Numbered from the stretch's first letter, positions 1 to 10,207 are shown. The stretch: 64,000 nucleotides of DNA from Natribaculum breve (GCF_023008585.1 NZ_CP095391.1:310001-374000); one strand, 5' to 3'. Made by a program: numbers and translations. The notes: generated by a model not told the origin, from the letters alone.

Positions 1-303
1 TTCGAACTGCACGTCATCCGGACGGCGGAGTCTGGTGCGGCGTACGAGGACACGGTCGATCACCTCTCCGAGAGCGAACGAGAGGTAACGGGACTGGTGT
101 TCGCACTCGCAGGGTACCTCGCTCACGAAGTGTACGAGAAGGTCCCGTTCATGCTGCTGGACTCGCTGGAAGCGATCGATGCAGACCGGATCGCCACGCT
201 CGTCGACTACCTCAACGAGTACACCGGTTACTTGCTCGTCGCGCTGCTCCCGGAGGACGCTGCTGCCCTTCCCGATGAGTACGAACGTGTAGCCGAAATC
301 TAA
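1..303 (+). CDS. C-terminal part of an archaeal SMC/Rad50-like ATPase
   Basis: The reading frame is open from the first base of the window, so the gene starts outside it; the last 100 codons are present. The end resembles the C-terminal ATPase lobe of the haloarchaeal SMC-related proteins (Sph-like, RecN/Rad50 superfamily). A signature-like stretch SESEREVTGLVFALAGYLA is followed by a Walker B/D-loop region PFMLLDSLEAIDADRIATL and a final helix pair. In this family the Walker B strand often reads LLDSLEAID rather than LLLDEP. The likely role is chromosome organisation or repair. Family assignment rests only on this C-terminal lobe; the coiled coil and Walker A are not visible. Confidence 0.7.
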   Translation, partial: FELHVIRTAESGAAYEDTVDHLSESEREVTGLVFALAGYLAHEVYEKVPFMLLDSLEAIDADRIATLVDYLNEYTGYLLVALLPEDAAALPDEYERVAEI

Positions 304-713
304 TACAGCATTTCCTAGTAGTCGTCTTCGAAGCAGTGCAGTGAATCACGGCGTACTTCACATATTTGCGCTCCACCGCTGACGAGCGAGATCGGTTGTA
401 TATTGCTGTAGACCTAATTTTATATTATATTTTAGTTAAATAGAAATATATACTAAACTATATTTATTAGTGACTAGATTTTGATGTAGATACAATATGG
501 GATTCAAATAGTATCAAAGATTTCCTTGGAAAGCATATAGTAAAATGTCTGAATGTTCAGACTGTCTTGGTAGTACACACGGAGTTCGATAATTAGTGAT
601 ACAACTCATTCAGTTCTAGATGACTCACTCGTCGAATTTGATCATCGGAGCAATCCATTACTCTCCTATAATTGTAATGGAAATGCGATTGCTATAGCAG
701 AATGTAGAAATAA
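304..713. other. AT-rich gap without a gene
   Basis: About 410 bases with strikingly low G+C and long A/T runs (for example 413-475) in an otherwise GC-rich window. No open frame of convincing composition is seen. It separates a core-type gene from the first dead insertion sequence and looks like the edge of an acquired or decayed segment. Confidence 0.6.
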
Positions 714-1428
714 TTACTCATATATGATATAGAGTCGGTCGAGAGCTGTATCGATCGCGGTCGTAAGCTCGTCGAGTGAGTCACAGAAGCAGTTGCTACG
801 AGCGGTCTGGAGTTGTCTCCAGCACTCCTCGACAGGATTTAGCTCTGGCAAGTGCGCTGGTAATGTGACGAAGGCGAGATCGTCACGGGTCGCCAGGTCC
901 GTGACGGCCGACGCCTGGAAATGCGGCGCTCCATCCAGCACGATGAGCAGATTATCTACGATCTCTTCACATGATGGGGGAATTAAATGTGTCGAGTGGT
1001 CAGCGGCTTATTCGAGCAACCGTCGACAGCCTGGGAATAAGTACTCGGCATCGTAGGTTTCGGCAAGATATCGCTAGACGAGCGCTGGCGTACACTTCGG
1101 CGCGTCAAGGCCAATTTCTTCGAGAGATCCATCGATAGTTTCTTCGGGTCTTTCTTGCTCTTCGTCTGATAACTTTCACTTTCTCCCAGATCGATGAGTA
1201 TCAGTAACGACCTGCTCAAGCGACTCATCAGTATCGAGCCGCTTGAGCCAGCTATAATTAGACGTCGCTGCACGTACGTCCCACTCGGCTAGTTCAGTCT
1301 ACGTGACGCTGTTTTTGTACGCTATCGCGACTTAAGGCCGTTGTGTCGGCTTCGTTCCGTCCACGTTGTCGAGAGTATCTTGCAACTCTTCGACTGAGAT
1401 TTCATTGAGGAGATCCACTGTCTGCTGC
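714..1428 (-). pseudogene. IS630-family transposase remnant
   Basis: Read on the minus strand, the N-terminal helix-turn-helix half (about 1428 down to 980) and the C-terminal catalytic half (941 down to 714) of an IS630 transposase lie in different frames. The C-terminal piece keeps the block LPELNPVEECW with the third catalytic acidic residue of the DDE triad. The N-terminal DNA matches the better-preserved remnant at 25640-26431, including the start region that reads like MDHLDEISVEEL there. Stops and frame changes show it is dead. It is one of three decayed IS630 copies here, alongside one apparently intact but different IS630 element at 30211-31332. Confidence 0.75.
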
Positions 1429-1922
1429 AATACTTTATGAGTAAATAGTTCTAATTGGTACTGGAGACCCTGCGACGAACACGCGATCGGCCGCAACCAC
1501 TGGCGACGCATAACTGGTTGCGTGAATTGACGAACATCATCGCTTGCGATCCGAACCGGAGATGCCGCTGGTATCCCGTCGAAACGCGCAGATGCCGCTC
1601 ATCGCGACGAGGACGTCATCGACAGTTACAACGGGAACAGAGGTGCCCCCGCTTGATAAGCGGGTCCGCCGGTTCGTCTCGCCGGTTTATGCTCGAGTTC
1701 GTGGAGGTTGCCTGCAACGCTATGAAGGCGTCGAGGAGGATCGAACCGGGACTCTGGCGGAGAAGACTGCGTTGGGGGCACGCTCGAGGGGGTCGAGCAC
1801 TGATATCAAGTGTCTTTTGTTTCATCTGGGAAATCGCTGTTCACCCCGACACCTCGAGTGTTTCCAGCAGAGAAACACTGCTCTTGGTTGTTTATGTCCA
1901 CTCGTCTACGTATCGAGTGGAC
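1429..1922. other. Intergenic region, no supported gene
   Basis: A long open frame runs through this stretch into the RDD gene, but its translation (Arg/Ser/Cys-rich, no acidic bias) is unlike haloarchaeal protein. A short hairpin around the GCTTGATAAGC palindrome sits near 1649-1660. Nothing else is recognised. Confidence 0.5.
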
Positions 1923-2381
1923 ATGGAAGTGACAGATCAGCCCGAATACTGTGGAATCGGTATTCGAGGCGTCGCAATCGGAATTGACTCGTTCGTATGG
2001 TTCGTGCTCCTGTTCGTTTCAATTTTCGTTACAGGTGCGTTCACGGGACAGCTCGAAACCGGGACCCAGGGACTGAACGCGGATTTGAGCGGTGCTCCCG
2101 CGTCGATCGCACTGGGACTGTGGTTCGTACTCGCGCTTGGCTACCACACGGTATTTGAGTGGCAGTTTGGGAAGACGATCGGGAAGGCGCTCGTGAATAT
2201 CCGTGTTGCGAGTGAGGATGGGACGTCCCCGACGCTTGGCTCGTCGCTGATACGGAACGCGATGCGTCTCGTTGACTGGTTACCAGCAGTGTACCTTGTC
2301 GGAATCGCGGGGATGGTAGTTTCGGATCAGCGAAAACGTCTTGGCGACAGAGTAGCGGGTACAACAGTCGTCAGGTCGTAG
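1923..2381 (+). CDS. RDD family membrane protein
   Basis: A 152-residue membrane protein with the RDD domain layout: a first hydrophobic segment (about residues 14-38), a second (about 62-80), then the hallmark region FEWQFGKTIGKALVNIRV and a final hydrophobic stretch before DQRKRLGDRVAGTTVV. RDD proteins are small integral membrane proteins, some linked to ion or osmolyte transport; the substrate here is unknown. The ATG at 1923 was chosen because residues before it are not protein-like and MEVTDQPEYCGIGIRGVA is a typical RDD start. The gene overlaps the 3' end of the convergent histidine kinase by 11 bases. Confidence 0.8.
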   Translation: MEVTDQPEYCGIGIRGVAIGIDSFVWFVLLFVSIFVTGAFTGQLETGTQGLNADLSGAPASIALGLWFVLALGYHTVFEWQFGKTIGKALVNIRVASEDGTSPTLGSSLIRNAMRLVDWLPAVYLVGIAGMVVSDQRKRLGDRVAGTTVVRS

Positions 2382-4041
2382 TCGACTGCTCGCTTTTCAC
2401 GTCGTAGAGACGTATCGTAACGATACTCCCTTCTGGGTCGTTCGCCCTGAATTGAAGATCGCCACCTAACCGGGTAACAGCCCAGTTGACGACCCAGAGC
2501 CCAATTCCCTGCCCGTGTTTGAGCTGCGTTTCTGTGCCGGAGGCCAAGATTTGCTGTTCTCGCTCGGGCAGTCCAGGACCGTTGTCCGCGACGGTGATCT
2601 CGGCTGCTGCTTCAGTACCCTTTCGAACACTGACGTCGACCTGCGGTGGGTCCGCGTCCGTGTGTGTGAGTGCATTTTCGATCAGTTCGGAGAGAGCCTG
2701 TTGGATCACGGTTCGGTGAGAGGTAATCAGTAACTCATCTGGGCCGTTGAGCGAGATGTCGCCCGGGAGATTACCGGTTCGGAACCGATCGACGACAGTG
2801 TCCGCGACATCGGTAAGGTCGACCGGCTCGGGTGGGTCGGTACTCGACGTCATGACCTCTTCGGCTTCCCTGGCTTTTTTGCTGAGTTCGAGCAGTTCAG
2901 TCGCACTATCTCGAACCCCACGCTGTATTTCGTCCTCGTCGACGTGGTCGGCATAGGCGAGTACGACGTCCAGGTTGTTTCGCACGTTGTGTCGGAGAAT
3001 CCGGTTGAGAACGGTGAGTCGCTGCTCTCGAGTCTGTCGATCGGTTACGTCCCGGAAAAGAACGGTCCTGGCGACGGCATTCCCCTCCGCATCGGTTTCG
3101 GCCTCGTCGACGGCGGAGACACTGAACTGGAACTGGCGGCGTCCTTTCGCCGTCTGAAGGCTCACAGTGCCTGTGGCCCCTGCGGGGAATTCCGTCTGCT
3201 CGAGGCCATCGATCACTGATCGGATCGGTTCACCGATCATCGTCGCTGCGGAGTGGTCGAATAGCTGTACCGTTGCCTCGTTAAGGTCGAGAATGTGATC
3301 GTCCCAGTCGAGCACGACCACGGCTTCCTGTAGAGTTTCGACGACGCGCGTTCGAGCGATGTAGTCGGCCTTTGGAAACCCAGTCATCACCGGGTACCGT
3401 CGCGTGGCAATCGTCAGGAGACCGCCGGACAGGAGGAGACCGACCACTGCGCCATTTGCGACGCTGGTATTGTTTCCAACGAGGCCAACTAGATACGGTG
3501 CTCCGACGCCGGCTGTCAGGATCAGTATTTGGGTGTTGGAAACGCGGGCGTGGCTGCCACCGAGATCGGCCAGGAGATACGTGGCATACAGAAACAGTAC
3601 CAACAGGTACAGGATTTCCGTTCCCAGCATCGTTGCCAGTACGTATTCGATGACGGACACAGGTGGACGGATTGCGATGACGAGACCGACTACGAGAACG
3701 GGGAAGACGATTCCAGCTAACAGCACGATCCGTCGCCACGTCAGCCCGGTTCCGCGACCGGTGTAGCTGAGTGCATACACGGTCCAAATGCCGGGGACGA
3801 GCAGAGCAGTACCGAATTGACCCAGATCCAGGACCGTAGAAAACGGGCTCGGAAGCAACAGCTCCGGAAGGTTCGACCCGAACGCCAACATCGCCCACAG
3901 CGTCAGGGTAGCGAGGAGTGCAACGAACGGCTCCGCGCTCGGCTGTTCCCGAGACTGGAACGCTGTCCAGGTCGTCCAGCCCAAAAGAGCGACGGCCACA
4001 GAGTTGAGGACGAGTTCACCGATAGTCGCTACGATTGCCAT
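2371..4041 (-). CDS. 7TM-PAS sensor histidine kinase
   Basis: This 556-residue protein has about seven hydrophobic segments in residues 1-210 (the 7TM histidine-kinase sensor module), a PAS domain at about 225-335 (VVLDWDDHILDLNEATVQLF), a phospho-acceptor H-box RILRHNVRNNLDVVLAYADH near 345-365 and a HATPase_c domain to about 550 with N-box ALSELIENALTHTD and G-boxes VADNGPGLPE and GQGIGLWVV. The role is membrane signal input and phosphotransfer to a response regulator. No regulator is fused; the HalX protein at 4645 is the nearest candidate partner. The start is the first ATG of the hydrophobic N-terminus. Confidence 0.88.
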   Translation of the reverse strand: MAIVATIGELVLNSVAVALLGWTTWTAFQSREQPSAEPFVALLATLTLWAMLAFGSNLPELLLPSPFSTVLDLGQFGTALLVPGIWTVYALSYTGRGTGLTWRRIVLLAGIVFPVLVVGLVIAIRPPVSVIEYVLATMLGTEILYLLVLFLYATYLLADLGGSHARVSNTQILILTAGVGAPYLVGLVGNNTSVANGAVVGLLLSGGLLTIATRRYPVMTGFPKADYIARTRVVETLQEAVVVLDWDDHILDLNEATVQLFDHSAATMIGEPIRSVIDGLEQTEFPAGATGTVSLQTAKGRRQFQFSVSAVDEAETDAEGNAVARTVLFRDVTDRQTREQRLTVLNRILRHNVRNNLDVVLAYADHVDEDEIQRGVRDSATELLELSKKAREAEEVMTSSTDPPEPVDLTDVADTVVDRFRTGNLPGDISLNGPDELLITSHRTVIQQALSELIENALTHTDADPPQVDVSVRKGTEAAAEITVADNGPGLPEREQQILASGTETQLKHGQGIGLWVVNWAVTRLGGDLQFRANDPEGSIVTIRLYDVKSEQSTTT

Positions 4042-4140
4042 TATTCGGACCTCACAGGGGGTTACTCTCGAGATGTTATAACGCGATGATAATAAGAGAT
4101 GGGTCAGTGTTTCACGATCGAGAACGAGGTCGGCACGATA

Positions 4141-4491
4141 TCAGTCGACGATCGTCATCATCGCGTCGATTCCACTTTCGTCGAGAGACACCGTGAGCGA
4201 CGTGGAAACAGCCTCGAACTGCTCTCGATGATGCCCGTCTTCACAGATGGACATCTCGGTTCGGACGAGACCAGCGTCTCGAAGGTCGTTGAGTCGGCGG
4301 TACGCAGTCGGCCGTGAGACGTCAACGGCTTCGGCGACCCGACGGCCACATCGCGGTTGCTCTGCGATAGCTTCGTAGACACGACGGGTATACTCGTCTC
4401 CAAAGAGATCGAGGAGTTCGTCCGTCGTGAGGTCGTGCTCTGGCTGGTCCGTCGGGCGCGCTTCCCTGGGTGGTTGGAGGTGGGCGGACAT
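4141..4491 (-). CDS. Winged-helix transcriptional regulator
   Basis: A 116-residue haloarchaeal winged-helix protein. Residues about 22-80 form an ArsR/DUF7344-like fold: LLDLFGDEYTRRVYEAI, then a helix-turn-helix CGRRVAEAVDVSRPTAYRRL and a wing. The C-terminal 30 residues form a short beta-rich tail. No metal-binding cysteine pair typical of true ArsR sensors is seen. It lies between the histidine kinase (same strand, 99 bases downstream) and the divergent HalX regulator, so it may control either. The ligand is unknown. Confidence 0.75.
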   Translation of the reverse strand: MSAHLQPPREARPTDQPEHDLTTDELLDLFGDEYTRRVYEAIAEQPRCGRRVAEAVDVSRPTAYRRLNDLRDAGLVRTEMSICEDGHHREQFEAVSTSLTVSLDESGIDAMMTIVD

Positions 4492-4644
4492 ACTATTGGA
4501 GACGATTCCGATCCTACTGGATACCGATGCTAGGTATCCCGATCGCCGTACTCACCCGACTCTAGGAGTGCAGATGGCTCTCTGTGGAAAAGGCCATCAG
4601 TTATAGGGGTTCAGATACGAGCCGTAGATGAGCGACCGAGACAG

Positions 4645-5223
4645 ATGCCCGAGAATGACGGTGTGGAGACGCTACGTACGCTCGTCGTCGACGATGAACA
4701 GGAAGTGGCAGACGCATACGCGCTTCGACTGAGAGGGTGTTGCGAAGTCGAGACGGCTTACAGTGGTGAGGAGGCGTTCTCGATTATCGACGACTCCCCG
4801 GTGGACATCGTCCTCCTCGACCGTCATATGCCCGGCATGTCCGGGGATGACGTGCTGAAAGAACTCGACGAGCGTGGCTTCTATGGGCGAATCGTCATGG
4901 TAACTGCAGTCGATCCTGGATTCGACGTCCTGGATTTACCCTTCGACGACTACCTGTGTAAGCCAGTGGACCGTGAGGACGTACGCGCCGTCGTCGACCA
5001 GCAGCAACAGATTCTCGCGTACGAAACGCTCGGCGAGTACTTCAGTCTCGAAGCCAAACGTGCGGTTCTCGAAAGTGAAATGAGCGCGGAACGGCGCAAT
5101 GAAAACGAGCAGTACGCGGAGATCGCGGAACGAGCGGCGCGACTCGAAGACCGGGCACGACGACTGCTTGGTGACGATGCCCTTCTCCGTCAGTTCGATC
5201 AGATCGAGCGGGAATATCGCTGA
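4645..5223 (+). CDS. Response regulator with HalX domain
   Basis: A 192-residue two-domain protein. Residues 10-120 form a receiver domain: acidic pocket VVDDEQE, phospho-acceptor Asp in IVLLDRHMPGMSG, conserved Thr in VMVTAV and Lys in YLCKPVD. Residues 120-190 form the HalX helical domain, ending in a charged coiled coil. HalX receivers occur widely in halobacteria and usually lack a DNA-binding domain, so this is a phosphorelay intermediate or protein-interaction output. It sits divergently from the winged-helix gene and next to two histidine kinases. Confidence 0.9.
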   Translation: MPENDGVETLRTLVVDDEQEVADAYALRLRGCCEVETAYSGEEAFSIIDDSPVDIVLLDRHMPGMSGDDVLKELDERGFYGRIVMVTAVDPGFDVLDLPFDDYLCKPVDREDVRAVVDQQQQILAYETLGEYFSLEAKRAVLESEMSAERRNENEQYAEIAERAARLEDRARRLLGDDALLRQFDQIEREYR

Positions 5224-5312
5224 ACGACGCTTGCCGTACAGGGAACGGCGTCTTTTTCGAAGCTGATCGTGATCGTTCAAAGTGATGGACGCTGCTACAC
5301 ATGGGAAGGCAG

Positions 5313-5849
5313 TCACGTTGGCAGATTCGCGAACATTAGAGCAAGGCCGATGAAGACGAATCCAAGAGAGGTGATGACTGCATACCAGAGGACGCCAATC
5401 CCGAGCGCGATCTGGCCATTCAATCTATGCCCCTCCGGCGTCCAATAGCCTCGAGCGGGGAGGATTCGTAGAGCAGCAAGCGCACTGATTCCCGGGAGGA
5501 GCAGATTGGCGACGAGAACACCGCCAACGATGCGAACTGCATCACTCCCCGTGACCGTTCCAGTGCCCGCAGAAAGGAGGATCACCACGAGGTACGAGAG
5601 ACACTGTCCTGCGAGGAGGCCAGTTCCAACAAGGAGATAGTTCACGACGAGCCAGCGCGTCGGCCAGCGAAACAGTTCACGGAGGCTCGAAATCGCTAAG
5701 AGCGGTGACCAGAACGACAACACGACGACCGCGAAGCCAGTGACGATGCCGATTGCAGGGAGTACCACACGAGCCCTTGTGCACTTGGATACAAAACCGT
5801 CCTGTCCGTGTTTCTCCGTGTGAAACGCGAATCGACTGATCGATCTCAC
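5313..5849 (-). CDS. Hypothetical multi-pass membrane protein
   Basis: A 178-residue protein with four or five hydrophobic helices (about residues 28-52, 68-92, 103-128 and 146-176). No family is recognised. An internal start around residue 21 is possible because the first 20 residues are polar. It lies between the HalX gene and the bat-like regulator; 33 bases separate its start from the stop of the latter, so the two could be co-transcribed. Function unknown; real-gene status rests on the coherent membrane topology and haloarchaeal codon use. Confidence 0.6.
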   Translation of the reverse strand: MRSISRFAFHTEKHGQDGFVSKCTRARVVLPAIGIVTGFAVVVLSFWSPLLAISSLRELFRWPTRWLVVNYLLVGTGLLAGQCLSYLVVILLSAGTGTVTGSDAVRIVGGVLVANLLLPGISALAALRILPARGYWTPEGHRLNGQIALGIGVLWYAVITSLGFVFIGLALMFANLPT

Positions 5850-5881
5850 GCAGCTGCGCTAGAATCGCAGAAGTCAGCCGT

Positions 5882-7432
5882 TCAGTGGTCCTTCGAGGGC
5901 TGTGTATTCCCATCGAGATACGCATCGAGTAGCTTCCGCTGTCCCGCACGGAGATGGTAAAGCAGTGTCGAGCCGGTAATACCGAGCGAGGCTGCGACTT
6001 CCTCTGCTGTGCTCCCTCGAGGCGATTCGAAGTAGTCCGCGAGGTATGCGGTCTGAAGGACGGTCTTTTGTCGGTCCGTCAGCCGATCGTTCACGTCGTC
6101 TTGGAACTCACGAGCGGTCGTCACAGACCGTTCTCGTTCCTCTTTTGCAACAAACGTCACATCGTGCTCACGGCTGATCGTCTCTGCAATACGACGCACG
6201 TCACCGTCCGGAGGGAACTCTACGACGATTCGTCCGGAACCGCTGTCGAAATTCGCTCGTCGGACAGTCCCACCCAGTGACGAGATCGCGAGTAAGGGTG
6301 TTGGTCCCTGCACTGTGATCTCGACGGTGCCACCATCCTCCGACTTCCGAACGACTCTGCTCTCGTCGATACCGTCGGTGTCCGAGGTCACGTCGCCGAT
6401 GTCCTCGACGTCGGCGTCCTCGACCGAGACAAAACAGAGCAACGTATCGTCTCCTTCTGGGACTACTCCTTTCAGTTCCAATTTCGAGTCGAGTGCCTGG
6501 CTAAGCGTGGTCAAGACCGAGTCATCACCAATTTCGAAAGTGATCTCCGCTACGGTATCGGAGAGCAGTAGATTCCGATTCCGAACAGCAGTGACTGCAA
6601 AGCCAGCGACGTCACCTAACGTCTCGAAACTGGTGCACTCTCGATCGGAAAACGCCTCGGTACCGCTCGCATAGACGCCGACCACGCCGTGTACACTCGA
6701 GCCGTACAAGAGTGGGATCGCCAGTGCGGACTGAACACCGTCTGCAAACCCTGCGATTCGAACTGATTCAGGCACCTGGGAGCTGTCTGCAAGCGGTTGT
6801 GCCGTCTGTACGCAGCCACTTTCGACTGCACGCTCTTCCGGTGTCGTCACCGTATCGTCTGCAAGCGCGTCACGAACCGCTGCAAAGGTCTCGCCACTCT
6901 CGCCTGCGACAGCACGGATGACGAGGTCGTCGCTTCCGAGATCGCGCTCGCCAACCCAGGCGAATTCGTACAGTTCGGTCTCACCGAGTTCTCGACAGAT
7001 CGTTTCAGCGATTTCCTCCCGAGAGGTGGCACCGACGAGTTCTGCGAGGATTTCTGAAAGCACGTCTTCGATGACGGCTGTTCGTTTCCGCTCTTGCTCT
7101 AGCCGCTCGAGAGACTGTTTGTACCGGCGTCGATCCGTCACGTCCTGCACGTAGACGACGCCTCCATCACCAGCAGAGACGACGGAGACGTCGAGCCACC
7201 GTTCCAGATCGGGATAGTACTCCTCAAAGGACGTGTCGGTAACAGACTCGCCCTCGAAGGCGATCAAAAGCGAATCCTCGACGGAGCGAGGAAATACCTC
7301 GGCGAGAGGGGCATCAACTGCGTCGTCCGCGGTATCGATCAGCGACCGGGCAACTCTGTTGACGTCGGTTATAATCCCGTCAGACGAAACGTCGAGAACG
7401 CCGATAGGTGCGTGCTGGAGCCGATTATCCAT
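5882..7432 (-). CDS. Bat-like regulator: PAS, GAF and HTH-10 domains
   Basis: About 516 residues. A PAS domain (about 1-115) opens with APIGVLDVSSDGIITDVN, followed by a short linker helix, a GAF domain (about 135-290), the bacterio-opsin-activator core (about 300-430) and a C-terminal HTH-10 domain (about 450-510) with LTDRQKTVLQTAYLADYFES and EEVAASLGITGSTLLYHLR. It is a one-component transcription factor of the Bat (bacterio-opsin activator) type, sensing redox, light or small molecules. The ATG at 7432 gives the usual PAS start; an upstream GTG at 7480 lies 2 bases from the preceding kinase stop, so the two genes are probably one transcript. Confidence 0.88.
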   Translation of the reverse strand: MDNRLQHAPIGVLDVSSDGIITDVNRVARSLIDTADDAVDAPLAEVFPRSVEDSLLIAFEGESVTDTSFEEYYPDLERWLDVSVVSAGDGGVVYVQDVTDRRRYKQSLERLEQERKRTAVIEDVLSEILAELVGATSREEIAETICRELGETELYEFAWVGERDLGSDDLVIRAVAGESGETFAAVRDALADDTVTTPEERAVESGCVQTAQPLADSSQVPESVRIAGFADGVQSALAIPLLYGSSVHGVVGVYASGTEAFSDRECTSFETLGDVAGFAVTAVRNRNLLLSDTVAEITFEIGDDSVLTTLSQALDSKLELKGVVPEGDDTLLCFVSVEDADVEDIGDVTSDTDGIDESRVVRKSEDGGTVEITVQGPTPLLAISSLGGTVRRANFDSGSGRIVVEFPPDGDVRRIAETISREHDVTFVAKEERERSVTTAREFQDDVNDRLTDRQKTVLQTAYLADYFESPRGSTAEEVAASLGITGSTLLYHLRAGQRKLLDAYLDGNTQPSKDH

Positions 7433-7482
7433 AGCTAGTACTGTCTTCTTTCGATACTGATCTGCTGGTTCTGGCAACACGT

Positions 7483-8499
7483 TTAGTCATCGGTGCAAAA
7501 GTGAATCTCGAAGCGCGCACCACCGTTCGTGGCTGCAGTGAGGGTCAGTTCCCAGTCATGTGCAGCGACGATCCGATCGACGATTGCGAGCCCAAGGCCT
7601 GTTCCTCCGTTCCGAGTCGAGTATCCCGGTTCGAAGACCACGTCCCGCTCTTGTGCAGGTATGCCGAGTCCATCATCGGCGACGTAGAAGCCGTTCTCCA
7701 ACTCGCCAACGGTGATCGTCACTCCGCTCTCTGGACTCGCCTCGTGCCCTCGCTCTACAGACTGATCCTCGACGTCCAATCCGTGTTCCACGCTGTTTCG
7801 GAACAGATTCTCGAGCAGCCGCCGAAGACGGTCGGCGTCGGCAGTGACAGTAGGGAGTGGGTCCCGCACGTCGAGAGTCGCTTCTCCGGTATCGACGGAT
7901 TCCCACGCATCCTTCGCGGCGGCTTCGATCGAGACGTCTTTCGACGGATCCACGGCGGTGCGCCCTCGCGTGATGGTGAGTACGTCGCGGATGAGCTGTT
8001 CCATCCGATCGTGCGCGTTGGATACTGCGTCGAAGTGCTCGGCGTCTCCGGTCTCCTGTGCCGCTCGGAGATGTGCCTTGGCGACATCCAGCGGATTACG
8101 GAGGTCGTGACTGATCACGCTGCTCACCTGGTCGACGGCGGAAGTCGCCGCGATATCGGGACACTCGCTCAGATCCGAGAAAACGATGTACCCGGTGTCA
8201 TCGCCAGACGGAATTATTCTAGCGAAGTACGGCCCCGTGTCACCGAGTCCGTCGAGGTAGATGCCGACGCTGTTGCCACGGAGGAGCTGTGTCACTGGAT
8301 CGGCGGCAGCAGTCGCGGTGACAACGCGAAACTGGTCGAATACTGTCGCAACGGGCACCTCAGACGAGACACCGTCGAAAACCGTCTCGAAGGCCCCGTT
8401 TGTCGCTGTGATGTGGGGCTCGTTGCCCTCCACAGCGTAGGCGATGACTGGGTCAGGGAATTCGTCGAGCGTGATTGCCACGTGGTGCTCGTCTGTCAT
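7483..8499 (-). CDS. PAS-type sensor histidine kinase
   Basis: About 338 residues from the ATG at 8499, chosen because MTDEHHVAITLDEFPDPVIA is a normal PAS start while the upstream extension is not protein-like. A cytoplasmic PAS-like domain spans about residues 1-120. The H-box SVISHDLRNPLDVAKAHLRA is at about 128-147, and HATPase_c follows with N-box RLLENLFRNSVEHG and G-boxes VADDGLGIPA and GTGLGLAIVD. No membrane helix is seen, so it is soluble. It lies immediately upstream of the bat-like regulator and may feed the same response. Confidence 0.88.
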   Translation of the reverse strand: MTDEHHVAITLDEFPDPVIAYAVEGNEPHITATNGAFETVFDGVSSEVPVATVFDQFRVVTATAAADPVTQLLRGNSVGIYLDGLGDTGPYFARIIPSGDDTGYIVFSDLSECPDIAATSAVDQVSSVISHDLRNPLDVAKAHLRAAQETGDAEHFDAVSNAHDRMEQLIRDVLTITRGRTAVDPSKDVSIEAAAKDAWESVDTGEATLDVRDPLPTVTADADRLRRLLENLFRNSVEHGLDVEDQSVERGHEASPESGVTITVGELENGFYVADDGLGIPAQERDVVFEPGYSTRNGGTGLGLAIVDRIVAAHDWELTLTAATNGGARFEIHFCTDD

Positions 8500-8866
8500 C
8501 AGTGTCCTCTGTCTCCTGTAGGGATGCAGAGAGTATTCAGCCCTCTGGATGGCTGGTCGTAGCACCATCGACGGAGAGCGTTTTGAGACCGGTTCATATG
8601 CTATCGTTGGTTCGGATAGACGTTTAGTGTTGTTTGCCGTTTCGGACTCAGAAACACGGTCGCCGTACTTACATTGAATTATAGAGAATCGAGGCGAATA
8701 CACCCGCCTTCCCGTGAAGGACGAGTGTTCCGACCGCTTGGGTCGGAACCGAGGACTGAACAGGCGGGTGATGAAGCCGACACTCCGACAAACAATCCAC
8801 CAGTTACACCACGGCAGGATATGCCACAGCTATTAAACAACACGATTTCATAACAACAAGTACCGG

Positions 8867-10207
8867 ATGCTGACGACACGCCGTACCTACGTCTGCCGCA
8901 TCCAGAACCACTCGCAAGTGGCTGATGCGCTTGACAGACACGGATGGTCATACTATCGGACGTAACTGTGTGAAGATTCTCGCCACCCCGGGACGGCGAG
9001 AATCTTTCACGACTTACGTCCGGCAGTATCAGCATCCAAACTCTGGAACGTTGCGAACTACTACGCCCGCCAACAGTGGGACGAAACCGGCACAATCCCC
9101 GACGAAAACGAACTCAAACGCGAACTGAAAACCCACCCCAAATACACGGGACTGCATAGCCAGTCCAGCCAGAACGTTTTAGAAGAACTTTCTGGAGCGT
9201 TCAGTTCGTGGTTCGGCTCCGACGACGACCGGGACAACCCACCGGGCTACCGCAAACAGAACTACTACGACGACGACGGCAACAGAGTCCACGAAGAACA
9301 TCCGCGCTCGACGGTGACGTGGAAGAAGAACGGCATCCGCCACGACACGAAACACGACCGAATCCGCCTGAGCAAAGGCAAAAACCACAAAGACGGACGC
9401 GACTTCATCCTCTGTGAGTACCAGGCTCCACCAGACGCCGAAGTGGAGAACATTCGACAAGTGCGTGCCGTCTACACCACTGGAAAAGGCCGGTGGGAGT
9501 TGCACGTCGTCTGTGAAGTGGAAATCAACGCAGCATCACCCGGCGAGAACACGGCAGGTGTCGACCTTGGTATTTGTAATCCTGCCGCCGTCGCGTTCCC
9601 TGACGACGCCCTGCTCTATCCAGGCAACACGTTGCGTGAAGACAAGCACTACTTCCAGCAGGCAGAATACCAGACTGCAGGCGACCACGGCCCCAGCCAG
9701 AAGGCACAGTGGGCGCGTGAAAAGCGTGGCCGGCGGAAAGACCACTTCCTGCACGCCCTGTCGAAAGACATCGTCGAACGATGCGTCAACCACGACGTAG
9801 GCACGCTTGTTGTCGGTGACCCGAGCGGTGTTGATGACGATGATTGGGGCAGGCACGGCAACAAGCGGCTCGATAACTGGGCGTACAAGCGGCTGATGAA
9901 CCTCATCGACTACAAAGCCCGTGAGCGTGGAATCGAGGTGGAGATGCCGGACGAACGCGGTACGTCGTCGTCGTGTAGTGTCTGTGGCCACAAAGACCGG
10001 GATAGTCGTGTTGAGCGTGGCCTGTGGAAGTGCGACCGTTGTGGCGTCGTCGCACATGGCGACGTGAACGGAGCCGATAACATCAGACAGGAAACGCTAA
10101 CCGTGACTCCCCCACTCGGGGATAGCGGTAACGGCTGTTTGGCCCAGCCTCGCGTCATTCACTTCAGCCGGACTTACGGATTCCAACCGCGAGCAACCGC
10201 CGAGTGA
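8867..10207 (+). pseudogene. tnpB: tnpB (RNA-guided nuclease family) broken by a 78-bp element
   Basis: TnpB-family protein: N-terminal OrfB-type helical part, RuvC-I strand AGVDLGICNPAAVAF, RuvC-II region TLVVGDPSGV, a four-Cys zinc ribbon CSVCGHKDRDSR...CDRCG and RuvC-III HGDVNGADNI. The frame is continuous except for a palindromic insertion at 8951-9028. Insert plus 3-base duplication is 81 bases, so the frame is kept but one in-frame TAA (8963-8965) is added. Downstream re-initiation could make an N-truncated protein. As in two other TnpBs here, the usual RuvC-II Glu (as in VLEDL) is replaced by Gly in VVGD. Confidence 0.85.
8951..9028. repeat. 78-bp palindromic miniature element, copy 1
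   Basis: An almost perfectly self-complementary 78-mer: ends TACTATCGGACGTAA and TTACGTCCGGCAGTA, with a central stem AGATTCTCGCC/GGCGAGAATCT. It is flanked by a direct TCA (8948-8950 and 9029-9031) and lies inside tnpB, whose uninterrupted sequence is inferred by comparison with the copy at 49857. A second copy in the opposite orientation is at 35391-35468. No coding capacity; probably a MITE. Confidence 0.85.

Noticed and set aside
1455..1922. N-terminal extension of the RDD gene
   Set aside because: The extra 156 residues are Arg/Ser/Cys-rich and unlike any RDD protein; the ATG at 1923 gives a normal start.
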